NCBI RefSeq assembly: GCF_046630445.1
Contig: NC_092340.1
Location: 367,187,001-367,251,000, forward strand
DNA length: 64,000 nt
DNA from: Rutidosis leptorrhynchoides
Lineage: Eukaryota; Streptophyta; Magnoliopsida; Asterales; Asteraceae
Direction of reading: 5' to 3'
The notes beneath the pieces are model-generated. The model saw nothing but the letters and a program-made list of their open reading frames with translations. It had not been told where the DNA came from and made no database searches. Positions 47,646-57,972 of the stretch are shown here, one piece after another (within the stretch, counting starts at the first letter, position 1; each line of letters starts with the position of its first letter). The position numbers and the translations under genes are program-made.

Positions 47646-48469
47646 AAAAGCATAAGGAAACTAGTTGAGGAGGCTGTTTTTGTATTAGTAGATGGCAAGT
47701 ATGAAAGTGTTGAGAAAGTTGAGGCACCACGTTTTCCACTATTTGGTCAGCCAATACACGTTGACCAGCAAACCTTGGGTAACAATTTTGCTTCGGTGTT
47801 CAAACATTCATTAAACGAGAATGTAAATGAATTGGATACTGGTCACTGTGAAGTGTTTTTGGGATGTGATGGCGTGGGCACAACTCTTGACCTTTCTGTT
47901 ATTAGATCATATGAAGAACTTCGACAAACATTGTCAGATTTGTTGCTAACTCATCTGCTTTATATGGATTCAACAGATGAGGTCAAACGAATTGGTGATG
48001 AACCATATAGGTAACTTGTTATGGATTTGTTGTCAGATGATATAAAGGAAAAGAAACTTTATATCGTTTCACTTCTTTATTTTTATTATATTTAAGTAAT
48101 ATAAACTAAAGTATCATTTTAGTAAAACATAATAATACTTCAACATGTCTTACATCTTTATTTTTTACTCTTTTGGTTCAGTGAATTTGTGAGAAAAGCT
48201 AGAAAGCTGAGAATATCACTGGACGCATGTAACCGTGGTGATCAAAGGTAAGAATTTGTTTCCTTTCATCAATTGTTCTGACTGTCTATTTACCATTAGG
48301 ACATCGTTAAAATAACTGTATACTTCATTTTTGGGGGGCATACATATAATATGCATAGTGCTATTTGCATGTTAACATCAACATCTCATTTTCCTTAATT
48401 GGGATTTGTGGCAGAAAAAGGAATACAGATCCGCAAACTGCTGACTTTGGAGTTGACTTTTCGAACTAG
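47646..48469 (+). CDS. Auxin response factor-like C-terminus (PB1 domain), partial
   Basis: Three exons with consistent phases: 47646-48010, 48182-48247, 48415-48469, ending in TAG; 161 residues. ARFs bind auxin-response promoters and pair with Aux/IAA repressors through the C-terminal PB1 domain. Here EAPRFPLFGQPIHVDQQ precedes the PB1 region, which has DTGHCEVFLG, GTTLDLSVIRSYEELRQ and VKRIGDEPYSEFVRKARKL. Relative to family patterns the basic-face Lys (HCKVF) is Glu, GRTLDL is GTTLDL, and ~7 residues between the helix and LLTHLLY are missing; the acidic GDEP face is kept. The DNA-binding B3 and middle regions are not found in the window, so this is a gene 3' end with a transposon-filled intron, or a captured fragment. 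Confidence 0.7.
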
Positions 48470-49148
48470 ACAGACCTAATTAACTACCATATTTGCATAG
48501 TAATGTCATGTTGAACTTCTTTTGAGACAGTCATAGATTTCCTCGTTTATATACCACAAGCTGCTGAATCTGGAATTGATGCATCCAAACAGACATAGTA
48601 ATGTCGTGTTTGACTTTTGTTAAGACCGTTACCAATTTCCTGTTTTTTTTACTGGAAATGATTTGACGGTCTTAAAGTGTAAAAAGCTAGATGTCAACAT
48701 GATGCCTAATATGATTTTTGTAACACGTACAGATTCATCACTCTATGAAATCTTAACTTCTTATCTTAATCTTATTCTTATTTTCTTATTAATGATAATA
48801 ATAATAAACAAATAAATAATAATATATCCAAATGTCAAGTGATTGCTTGTGGGTGGTTATAGTAGTATATGTGCAGACCATGAAATATAATCACAAACAT
48901 GGCACGTGCTTTACCACCTACATGTTGTGTTGAACAGTTGGGTTTACAAATTACAATTGCAGACATATTATAAAAGCAGGATGACTTGTTACTAGTTACT
49001 GTTACATTGCTCTGTAAATTGAACAGTATACAGTATTATAGAAGCAAGATGACCTGTTACCATGTTGAGTTGTTGACATAAAACTTTTTTAAAGAATATA
49101 TGTTTGATTCAATTTGGATTGAATTATATTCGGTGAGTCATCCTATTG
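48470..49148. other. ARF 3' flank; no gene seen
   Basis: AT-rich DNA with a short (AATA)n tract near 48790. Nothing else supported. Confidence 0.5.
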
Positions 49149-50121
49149 AGTCAAGCCCTATACCGGGTTACGTCTTCCCGAATATTAAGATGCTTCTCCG
49201 ATCCTTTGGGTATTTCATCATTTAAATTTCCCTCTTTTAAAACTCCTTGTTACGCTTCCTTTATTTGAGTAGTAAGGTTATTATGAATCATTATATTCAT
49301 AGATTTTACTCGAATGGGTTCTCTGTCCTTCCTGCTCAAGGCATCGGCTACCACATTTGCCTTCCCCGGGTGGTAACGAATCTCAAAGTCGTAATCATTC
49401 AATAATTCAATCCACCTACGCTGCCTCATATTCAGTTGTTTCTGATTAAATATGTGTTGAAGACTTTTGTGGTCGGTATATATAATACTTTTGACCCCAT
49501 ATAAGTAGTGCCTCCAAGTCTTTAATGCAAAAACAACCGCGCCTAATTCCAAATCATGCGTCGTATAATTTTGTTCGTGAATCTTCAATTGTCTAGACGC
49601 ATAAGCAATCACCTTCGTTCGTTGCATTAATACACAACCGAGACCTTGCTTTGATGCGTCACAATAAATCACAAAATCATCATTCCCTTCAGGCAATGAC
49701 AATATAGGTGCCGTAGTTAGCTTTTTCTTCAATAACTGAAACGCTTTCTCTTGTTCATCATTCCATTCAAATTTCTTCCCTTTATGCGTTAATGCAGTCA
49801 AGGGTTTTGCTATTCTGGAAAAGTCTTGGATGAACCTTCTGTAGTAACCAGCTAGTCCCAAAAACTGGCGTATGTGTTTCGGAGTTTTCGGGGTTTCCCA
49901 CTTTTCAACAGTTTCTATCTTTGCCGGATCCACCTTAATACCTTCTTTGTTCACTATGTGACCGAGGAATTGAATATAATGATTCATAATAACCTTACTA
50001 CTCAAATAAAGAAAGCGCAACAAGGAGTTTTAAAAGAGGAAAATTTAAATGATGAAATACCCAAAGGATCGGAGAAGCATCTTAATATTCGGGAAGACGG
50101 AACCCAGTATAGGGCTGAAAG
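49149..50121. repeat. Inverted repeat around a Tekay pol fragment
   Basis: About 150 bp at 49972-50121 (plus) is repeated in reverse complement at 49149-49298, separated by 673 bp. Both arms encode the same linker upstream of integrase ([11 protein letters not shown]...), so the junction is head-to-head. Confidence 0.8.
49250..49980 (-). pseudogene. Gypsy (Tekay-type) RT tail and RNase H fragment
   Basis: Minus strand, open for ~240 codons: the end of reverse transcriptase ([32 protein letters not shown]), then RNase H with [35 protein letters not shown] and [11 protein letters not shown] carrying the catalytic Asp/Glu residues, then [15 protein letters not shown]. Truncated at its 5' side by the inversion breakpoint at ~49975, so non-functional. 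Confidence 0.85.
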
Positions 50122-50192
50122 GATTTGGGTACCAAAATTTGGAGATATGAGAGAAATGGTACTTAGAGAAGCTCATAAAACCAGATACTCAA
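49982..50192 (+). pseudogene. Tekay pol fragment: linker and integrase start
   Basis: Plus strand from [15 protein letters not shown] through RIWVPKFGDMREMVLREAHK, the start of the integrase zinc-binding region, cut at 50192 by the LTR of the next element. Confidence 0.75.
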
Positions 50193-51235
50193 TGTAACAT
50201 CCCGCCTGTTTCCATTCACTTTTCCGTTTAACTATTTAAGTTCCGTTATATGTTTATAACACATCTCGTTAATACGCGTTTGAATTATCTCGTTTAGGTA
50301 ATTCCCGTACCCGTTTCCTAAGTTGAGGGACTAAAGTTGCCAAATGGAGAAAGAGATGACTAGGTCAACTAGTCAACTCTTTCCTCTCCATTCATTTTAC
50401 CACCTCCCAAATAATACTTCACCTTTTTCTCTCAAAACCCTCAAACCTTCAATCATCATCCAAATTCGTTCAAGAAGGATTCGATCAAAACAAATTGCAT
50501 ATTTGAACTCCTCGTGATCTCCTCTTCGTTTCCATACCGATTTCATCAATTTTGGGTAACTTTCTAAAATCACTAATTCTTGTGTTCTTGAGATTTTTAA
50601 GTTATAAGGTTGTTAATTAGTGTCTATGGCTCGAGTCTAGTTTGTTTATGTGATTTATATGCTCGATCTCGTTGTTTTAGTGTAACTAGCATGAACTTGA
50701 ATTTTGTTGTGTTGTTCTTGAATTTAGGATGATCATATGTTGTTAGATGTTAAAAGTTGATGTTTTAATTGTGTTACTAGCATCACTAACTTCAATTTGA
50801 TGTGTAGGTTGCCTTAGAAAACTTCATGAACTTGATTATTGATTTTGGTGAATTTGGGTTAGGGTTTGATGAACTTGAAATGGACTTTTGATGCATTGAA
50901 TGCCATGGATTATTATTGGTAAGTGATTAGTTGGATTGTATGCTTGATTACCTTCAAAACGGCATATCATATGTATAAATTGGATTCCCGAAACTTAAAT
51001 TGCAATTGATGAATTTGAAACTTGAAAATAAACCGTTATTGGTCACTTGACGGGATTGTGGTTATTGTATATGATGTTTTTGCTTGATGAAGAGTGGTTA
51101 GTTGTGTTCCTTGTCGAAAGAGCTTTCCGGTGATATAAAATACATGTTCTAATTGTTTGCGGATCATAAAATGTGATTGTTTGTGTTTTGGTTCGTGCAA
51201 TTGAGAAATTCAGCAAACAGGGCCTGGAAGGCATT

Positions 51236-51360
51236 TGGGACGCCGTCCTTACTTTTGGGACGCCGTCCCACTCTTCAATTTGGGACGCCGTCTTGACGTT
51301 TGGGACGCCGTCCCACCCTTCATTGTGGGACGCCGTCTAGCCACTTGGGACGCCGTCCCA
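51236..51360. promoter_or_regulatory. Array of GGGACGCCGTC half/full palindromes
   Basis: The 11-mer GGGACGCCGTC occurs six times at 51236, 51256, 51281, 51301, 51326 and 51346, alternating spacings of 20 and 25 bp. Every second copy extends to the palindrome TGGGACGCCGTCCCA or GGGACGCCGTCCC; the others stop after GTC. Thus a 45-bp dimer unit is repeated three times. CpG-rich in AT-rich surroundings. Confidence 0.75.
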
Positions 51361-52121
51361 TTTGGCTAAAACTGGCTGTTCGTTTTAGTCATTTGACGTG
51401 AAAAGGTTTGCTATGCTACGGACCTCCGATTAACATGAAACTTGGCCAACATGCTCATATATGATTATATAACTTAGAAAAATTGTCGGATATCCAACCC
51501 GACCCCGTTGACTTTTCTGTTGACTTTGACCCGACCAAGTCGACTTTTAATCAAACTTAACCAAATAATTGTGCAATCGTTCTAACATGTTTTTATACTT
51601 GTACCTTGCATGAAACATGACAATTTGATTCACATGCTATTATGACCGAGTCTTAACGAGCCATAGGACTAATTGAACATCTTTGACCTATCGTGTTTAC
51701 CGTTATTGATACAAACCTATTGTTTAGGTCAAGACTAGCATTGTTCTTTGCACACGTTTACTTGTCGAAGTACTTTACTACTCGTGCACTCAAGGTGAGA
51801 TCATAGTCCCACTTTTACTCTTTTTGAACTTATATTGGGATGAGAAAACATAAACGATTCTTTTGAACTAAGTGAACACAAGAACGGGAAAACAAACATT
51901 CTACATACGAGTTTAGAACAAAATCCTCAATTCGATTATCATTAGTTACACTTGCCGGGTGTAAGCGAGAACTTATGTTATATGGCCATATGGGTTGACA
52001 ACCCTCATCTTTGACGGTTCGCTACCGTCTACGGATGAAATATATTTTCGAGAATCAGTGTTTGTTCTAGCACTAAGTGATGGGGTATACAATGGAAGGA
52101 ATGTTAAGCTTTGATAATTGG

Positions 52122-52126
52122 GTGCT
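52122..52126. repeat. Target-site duplication, left (GTGCT)
   Basis: GTGCT before the Athila-like 5' LTR, matched by GTGCT at 62091-62095. Confidence 0.9.
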
Positions 52127-53937
52127 TGATAGTGCTCCAAATGAACATATATTTTGTAGCAATATCGTTCCAATATGTAAAGTTTTTAAATGTAATTTCC
52201 TTATTTTTAGTTGTAATAGTTAAATAAATAAGTGCGAAGACGAAAGACGCAAATCGCTCGAAAATGAAGATTTAAAGACAAAAACGAAGATTTGAAAGAC
52301 CAAAACGTCCAAAAAGCTCAAATGTACAAGATACAATTCAAAAGGTTCAAATTATTGATGAAGAACGTCTAAAAATGACAAGAGTACAAGTTACAAAACG
52401 CAAAGTACACGATATAAAATTGTACGAAAGGACGTTCGAAAATCCGGAACTGGGACATGAACCAACTCTCAACGCTCGACGCAACGGTGTAAAAATTACA
52501 AGTCAACTATGCACAAGAATAAAATATAATATTTAAATAATTCATAATAAGAATAATATTAAATAATAAAAAGTTGTTAATTGAGCATAGTTCAGGGGTC
52601 GTAAATGAAAATTTCATTTCATATTTCGCCTATAAAATGAAGATCATTCGATCAATTTAGGGACACAACTTTTTCTCTTTTCTTTCTCTGATTCTCAATG
52701 TAATATATTTATATTTATAATATTAATTATAATTTTAAGTTTAATAATAATAAATTTGTTATTGTAACAAATGATTTACGAGTTTTAAGTCAGAACTCTG
52801 TCCGGGTAACGCTACGCTATAAATCACCACTGTAAGCTATGTCTTTCCTTTTTAATTTAATGTCTCGTAACTAAGTTATTATTATGCTTATTTAAAATGA
52901 AGTACTCGTGATGTTGGGCTAAAATATTAAGACGGGGTTATTGAACTTTGTACCATAATTAAGGTTTGGGCAAAAGACCGACACTTGTAGAAATTGGACC
53001 ATGGACAATTAATAGATGGGGGGTATTGTCTAATTGAGTGACAACTCATTGGAGTCTGTCGAACCTATCTTCAAATTAATTATCCTAATAATTAATAATG
53101 ATTATGGTTGTCCTATTTAGTGACGTTCATATGGAATCTATTATAATCATTTAATTAATTATTCGGGTTGGGTAATTGATTATTCAAACTGATCAAGTGG
53201 GTAAATTAATATTCATATCTAATCAAAACAGGGGTAGATTACATACAGTGATAACTGGTGTAATTGTTGACAGAAGTGATAACTGCGTCACAGTTTAAAT
53301 CCTTAATTAGTTGGAATATTTGACTTCGGGTATAAGGGTAATTTGACGAGGATACTCGTACTTTATATTTATGACCGATGGACTATTATGGACAAAAACC
53401 AGATAGATGTATCAAATAAACCAGGACAAAGGACAATTAACCCATGGTAATAAATTAAAATCAACACGTCAAACATCATGATTACGGAAGTTTAAATAAG
53501 CATAATTCTTTTATTATACTTCTCATCGTATCTTTATTTACTGTCATTTTATTACTCGCAATTTTATTTACTGTCATTTTATTTATTGTCATTATTTTAC
53601 GCACTTTAATTATCGTCATTTATCTTTACGCTTAAAATATAGAATCGACAAACCGGTCATTAAACGGTAAAACCCCCCTTTTATAATAATATTACTACTT
53701 ATATAATTATATATATTTTGTATAAATATAGTTAAAAATATAGTAAGTTTCACCAGCTCCCTGTGGAACGAACCGGACTTACTAAAAACTACACTACTTT
53801 ACGATTAGGTACACTGCCTATAGTGTTGTAGCAAGGTTTAGGTATATCCCATCCGTAAATTAATAAAACTTGTGTCATATTTTGTAGTATTTCCTAGTAA
53901 AAATAATAGTATTTCGTACACCCCGCTGCACACATCA
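52127..53937 (+). repeat. Athila-like 5' LTR
   Basis: 1811 bp, TGATAGTGCT...CACACATCA. TATAAAA at 52631-52637, preceded by a perfect AT-rich palindrome AAATGAAAATTTCATTT (52603-52619). Confidence 0.93.
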
Positions 53938-53943
53938 AGTTTT

Positions 53944-53961
53944 TGGCGCCGCTGCCGGGGA
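53944..53961 (+). other. Primer-binding site (tRNA-Asp type)
   Basis: TGGCGCCGCTGCCGGGGA, 6 nt after the LTR. It matches the 3' end complement of plant tRNA-Asp except for one C where T is expected, as in Athila elements. Confidence 0.8.
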
Positions 53962-54323
53962 GCGCTAAAACGCTATATTTTTAATTATAATAATATTGAA
54001 ATAAAATATAATAATATAATAATATTGAAATAGAATATAATAATATAATAATATTGAAATAGAATATAATAATATAAAAATATTTAAGAATCAAAATTTA
54101 CGTAAATTTTAAAAAAAAAAAGTCGTATTTATTAAATACTTCAGGGGTATATTATGTAACTTATAATTAATAATTGCTATCATGTCGCTTTCATGTGAAT
54201 AGTAAATTAATTAATTTATTTTCATTTACTATTCATGAATAGTAAATGAATTAAAAAAAAAAAAAAAGTTTTAAAAAAAAAAATTATAATTATAAAAAAA
54301 TTATTAATTTGTAAAAAAAAATC

Positions 54324-54371
<48 letters not shown>

Positions 54372-54545
54372 GTTTTTTTTAAAAAAAAAAAAAAAAAAAT
54401 TTTCGTTTTTAAAAAAAAAAAAAAAAAAAAATTTGTGTAAAAAAAAAAAAAAAAAAAAATCGTTTTTTTTTAAAAGAAAAAAAAAATTCGTTTTAAAAAA
54501 AAATTTTTGTAAAAAAAAAAATCGTTTTTAAAAAAATTTAACGAT

Positions 54546-54579
<34 letters not shown>

Positions 54580-55233
54580 GTAAAAAAAAAAAAAAAAAAT
54601 TATTAAAAAAAAAATTATATTTTTTCTATAAAAAAAAAAAAAAATGTTTTTTTTAGTTTTATTACCTTTAGATTTTTAGACTATAGTCGCAACTTTTAGT
54701 ATTAAGTTTAGTTTTTGCCATAGTTATTTTTACTTCTAGAATTTTTAGGCTTTGCCGTAAAATCCCTTAAGTGCTTATTCCTTAGACTAAGTTTTAGGTG
54801 CTTTAGAATTTTACGACGCCGTATTTCGCACTACTTTCTTATTTTTATTTTTCGACGCCTATTTTTCGACCTTTTATTTTTCGACATTTTTCGACGCGCA
54901 ATCTATTTCTTTCTTATTTCTCGCCATTCTAGTTTTTAGGACTTAGAATTTTTTTCTACTTCTTCTCTAAATTTCTTAAAATTACGAAAATTTATTTTAA
55001 GTGGTTAAATTGATAGACATCAAAATTTTCTGGTTCGTAGTAATAGTTGGATTTGTACGTGGACCGGGTTATTGGAGCCAAACAGTCCTCAATTATATTG
55101 AGACCAAACGAATCCTGCCCCTCTGCTGCATCTTTTGGCTATTCGAAACGTGGGCAAAATCAGAAAAGTCTATTGATTGGATAACTTATTATAATTTTTC
55201 TTTCCTTTTAAAAACTAATAGGATATTCTGTGA
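53962..55233 (+). other. Leader of Athila-like element, A-rich
   Basis: 54100-54650 is dominated by long A runs separated by TCGTTTT-like breaks, then ordinary AT-rich leader to the gag ATG. An open frame at 55001-55303 overlaps gag and has no recognisable content. Confidence 0.6.
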
Positions 55234-57972
55234 ATGCACCGAGCAAGACGTTCATCACCTTTTGTACGTTCACCACCTGTTACTCGATCAAGACATCGTT
55301 TAACAAATATAACCGCCGTTGATTTTTCTTTAGAATCGTCATCCAGTCGACCAAGTACTTCAGTTCAAATTTCCGATAATCCATTTTTTGAAACAAACCT
55401 CACAATTGAGAATCCAGAAAATATTCAGGAACGGTTCATAGATCCTGAACCATTAAACTTTCCTCCGGAACCACCAATCATTCAAACAGAGATTGTTGAG
55501 GAACGAACTATTAAATCAGAACCATCTAGTGATACCGAGTCAACAAATTCAATTATGGAGAATCTGGAACCTTTAAGTATGGAAGACCGAATGAGAGCTA
55601 AACGCACTGGCCAAGGTCACGCAATTACTCATCCAGACATTAATGCGCCAGATTATGAAATCAAAGGACAAATTCTACACATGGTAACTAATCAATGCCA
55701 ATTTAGTGGTGCGCCGAAGGAAGATCCAAATGAACATCTACGTACCTTTAATAGGATCTGCACACTATTTAAAATACGAGAAGTGGAGGATGAACAGATA
55801 TATCTCATGTTATTTCCCTGGACTTTAAAGGGAGAAGCCAAAGATTGGTTAGAATCGTTACCTGAAGGGGCGATTGACACATGGGATGTTTTAGTTGAAA
55901 AATTTCTTAAACAATTCTTTCCGGCATCTAAAGCCGTGAGACTTCAAGGAGAAATTGTTACGTTCGCGCAAAAGCCAAATGAAACATTATATGAGGCGTG
56001 GACAAGATTCGGAAGGATGTTGAGAGGATGTCCTCAACACGGATTAGATACTTTTCAAATAGTACAAATCTTCTATAAAGGCGTAGACATCGCCACACGA
56101 AAAGACATCGACATAACCGCTGGTGGATCCATTATGAAGAAAACCGCAACTGAAGCTTACAAAATTATTGATAACACAGCCTCCCACTCGCATGAGTGGC
56201 ACCAAGAAAAAGATATCTTTCGATCATCTAAAGCGGCTAGAGCCGATTCTAGCCATGACTTTGATTCCGTTTCCGCAAAAATAGATGCTTTCGAAAGACG
56301 AATGGAAAAGATGAATAAAGATATTCACGCAATACGAATCAGTTGTGAGCAATGCGGTGGACCACACTTATTGAAAGATTGTCACATTGAACCAACGATG
56401 GAACAACGAGAGAATGTTTCTTATATGAACCAAAGGCCTGGAAATAATTATCAACCGCCAAAGTTAAACTTCAATCGAAATCAAAACATTCTTTACAATC
56501 CAAACGGACCCAACAACAACTCGTATAACCAACAAGGTTCGAATAACCAACCAACTCAAAACAACACTTTCAATCCACAAAGACATGGCTTGTATAAACC
56601 ACCACAACAAACCGAAGAGAAAAAGTCAAATATGGAAGACGTGGTATTTAAGCTAGTTGAATCTCAAACACAATTTATTGAAACTCAAACCCAAACGAAC
56701 GAGAGGTTTGATCAGTCATTAAGAACTCAACAAGCTTCCATTTTGAATCTAGAAAAACACGTAGGTACTCTTGCTAGCATGATGAGTGAGAGGGAACAAG
56801 GAAAGCTACCGAGTAATACTGAAGTAAATCCTCGGAATGAGAATGTTAATATGGTTTCAACGAATTCTGAAAAACCAGCACCAGAAGATGGGAAGGTTTT
56901 AGATGAGAGTAACAATGAAGAAGTTACACCACCACCACCCGAGTATGTAAAACCAATGGTGGCACCATACAAACCACCCATCCCGTTTCCAAGAAAAGGA
57001 GTTGAGTATGAGCAAGTGATAGGTAATAAAGATTGTGATACCTCTGGAAAGAAGAAGAAGAAAAAGAATAAGAAAGTGCAAGAAACAAAAGCCGTAAATA
57101 TAAACCCGGTGAAGACAGTTACACCAAAACCTCCACCTAGGGTAGGTGATCCGGGTGAATTTATTGTTCCTTGTCTACTTAGTGATTGTGTCATGTATGA
57201 TGCACTAGCAGATTTAGGTGCGAGTGTAAGTGTTATGCCTCTTTCCTTATATAAGAGATTAGGTGTAGGTAAGTTAAGTCCAACGGATATGAGTGTTCGA
57301 CTCTTTGATCAAACCATTAAGCACCCAGTTGGAATTGCTGACAACCTACCCATTCAAGTAGGTAATTTAACCTTTCTAGTCGAATTCATTGTCATTGACA
57401 TAGAAGAGGACCCAAACATTCCTCTAATTTTAGGTCGGCCATTCTTAGCGTCCACCGGGGCGTTATTTGATGTAGGAAATGGAAGAATGACACTTAGTAG
57501 TGGTAACAAATCGATCACCTTTATGATTCGAAAGTCTAAATCTCCACCAACCAAAACCATTGAACCAGCAAAAACGATTGGTAACAACCATGTTGTTTTA
57601 CCAACTCCAACGGTAGTGCTTAATAATAATAAAACGCCTAAGTGTGGGGAAAATGAAGTAAAACCTAATGATGACTTGATAACAAAGAACCCCGTTGTTG
57701 ATACGAAATTAAATAATCCCGTTATTAATAGTTCAATGAAGAAACTTATTAAACGGATTCGCGATGCTAGAACCAAGGGGAACTTTAAGTTATGTAACCG
57801 GTTAGTATCCAATCTATCACCTAAAGAAAAGGAGAAACTAGTTGAAATTGTGGATATTACACAGGAATCCGACCAATGGCTTAAAGAAAAAGTCACGGAT
57901 ATGCAAGTTGATTATGGACCAAGAGAAATTAACGATGAAGTTAATCACAATTTCGACACCACATCTACCTAA
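55234..57972 (+). CDS. Athila-like Gag-protease polyprotein
   Basis: 912 residues, intact. Gag forms the virus-like particle and protease matures it. The Gag core (residues ~125-300) has FSGAPKEDPNEHLRTFNRIC, LFPWTLKGEAKDWLESLP and FLKQFFPASK, the usual Athila pattern. One zinc knuckle CEQCGGPHLLKDC (CX2CX3HX4C) follows at ~372. An Asn/Gln/Pro-rich linker and a Lys run (KKKKKKNKK) lead to the aspartic protease (~640-760), with active site ALADLGASVSVMP (D-L-G) and the later PLILGRPFLAST. About 150 residues follow and the ORF ends at TAA, where related elements continue into reverse transcriptase. The ATG at 55234 is the first that opens the full frame. Confidence 0.88.
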   Translation: MHRARRSSPFVRSPPVTRSRHRLTNITAVDFSLESSSSRPSTSVQISDNPFFETNLTIENPENIQERFIDPEPLNFPPEPPIIQTEIVEERTIKSEPSSDTESTNSIMENLEPLSMEDRMRAKRTGQGHAITHPDINAPDYEIKGQILHMVTNQCQFSGAPKEDPNEHLRTFNRICTLFKIREVEDEQIYLMLFPWTLKGEAKDWLESLPEGAIDTWDVLVEKFLKQFFPASKAVRLQGEIVTFAQKPNETLYEAWTRFGRMLRGCPQHGLDTFQIVQIFYKGVDIATRKDIDITAGGSIMKKTATEAYKIIDNTASHSHEWHQEKDIFRSSKAARADSSHDFDSVSAKIDAFERRMEKMNKDIHAIRISCEQCGGPHLLKDCHIEPTMEQRENVSYMNQRPGNNYQPPKLNFNRNQNILYNPNGPNNNSYNQQGSNNQPTQNNTFNPQRHGLYKPPQQTEEKKSNMEDVVFKLVESQTQFIETQTQTNERFDQSLRTQQASILNLEKHVGTLASMMSEREQGKLPSNTEVNPRNENVNMVSTNSEKPAPEDGKVLDESNNEEVTPPPPEYVKPMVAPYKPPIPFPRKGVEYEQVIGNKDCDTSGKKKKKKNKKVQETKAVNINPVKTVTPKPPPRVGDPGEFIVPCLLSDCVMYDALADLGASVSVMPLSLYKRLGVGKLSPTDMSVRLFDQTIKHPVGIADNLPIQVGNLTFLVEFIVIDIEEDPNIPLILGRPFLASTGALFDVGNGRMTLSSGNKSITFMIRKSKSPPTKTIEPAKTIGNNHVVLPTPTVVLNNNKTPKCGENEVKPNDDLITKNPVVDTKLNNPVINSSMKKLIKRIRDARTKGNFKLCNRLVSNLSPKEKEKLVEIVDITQESDQWLKEKVTDMQVDYGPREINDEVNHNFDTTST

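Larger units (their letters stand above)
50193..52126 (+). repeat. Tekay 5' LTR, left portion
   Basis: 1934 bp, continuing at 62096-62531 beyond the nested insertion. Contains a CT-rich leader-like stretch (50385-50560) and the palindrome array at 51236-51360. Confidence 0.8.

Noticed and set aside
55001..55303. 100-codon ORF in the Athila-like leader
   Set aside because: Overlaps the start of gag in another frame and has no recognisable motif.
56727..57194. 155-codon minus-strand ORF inside gag-pro
   Set aside because: Shadow of the gag-pro frame.
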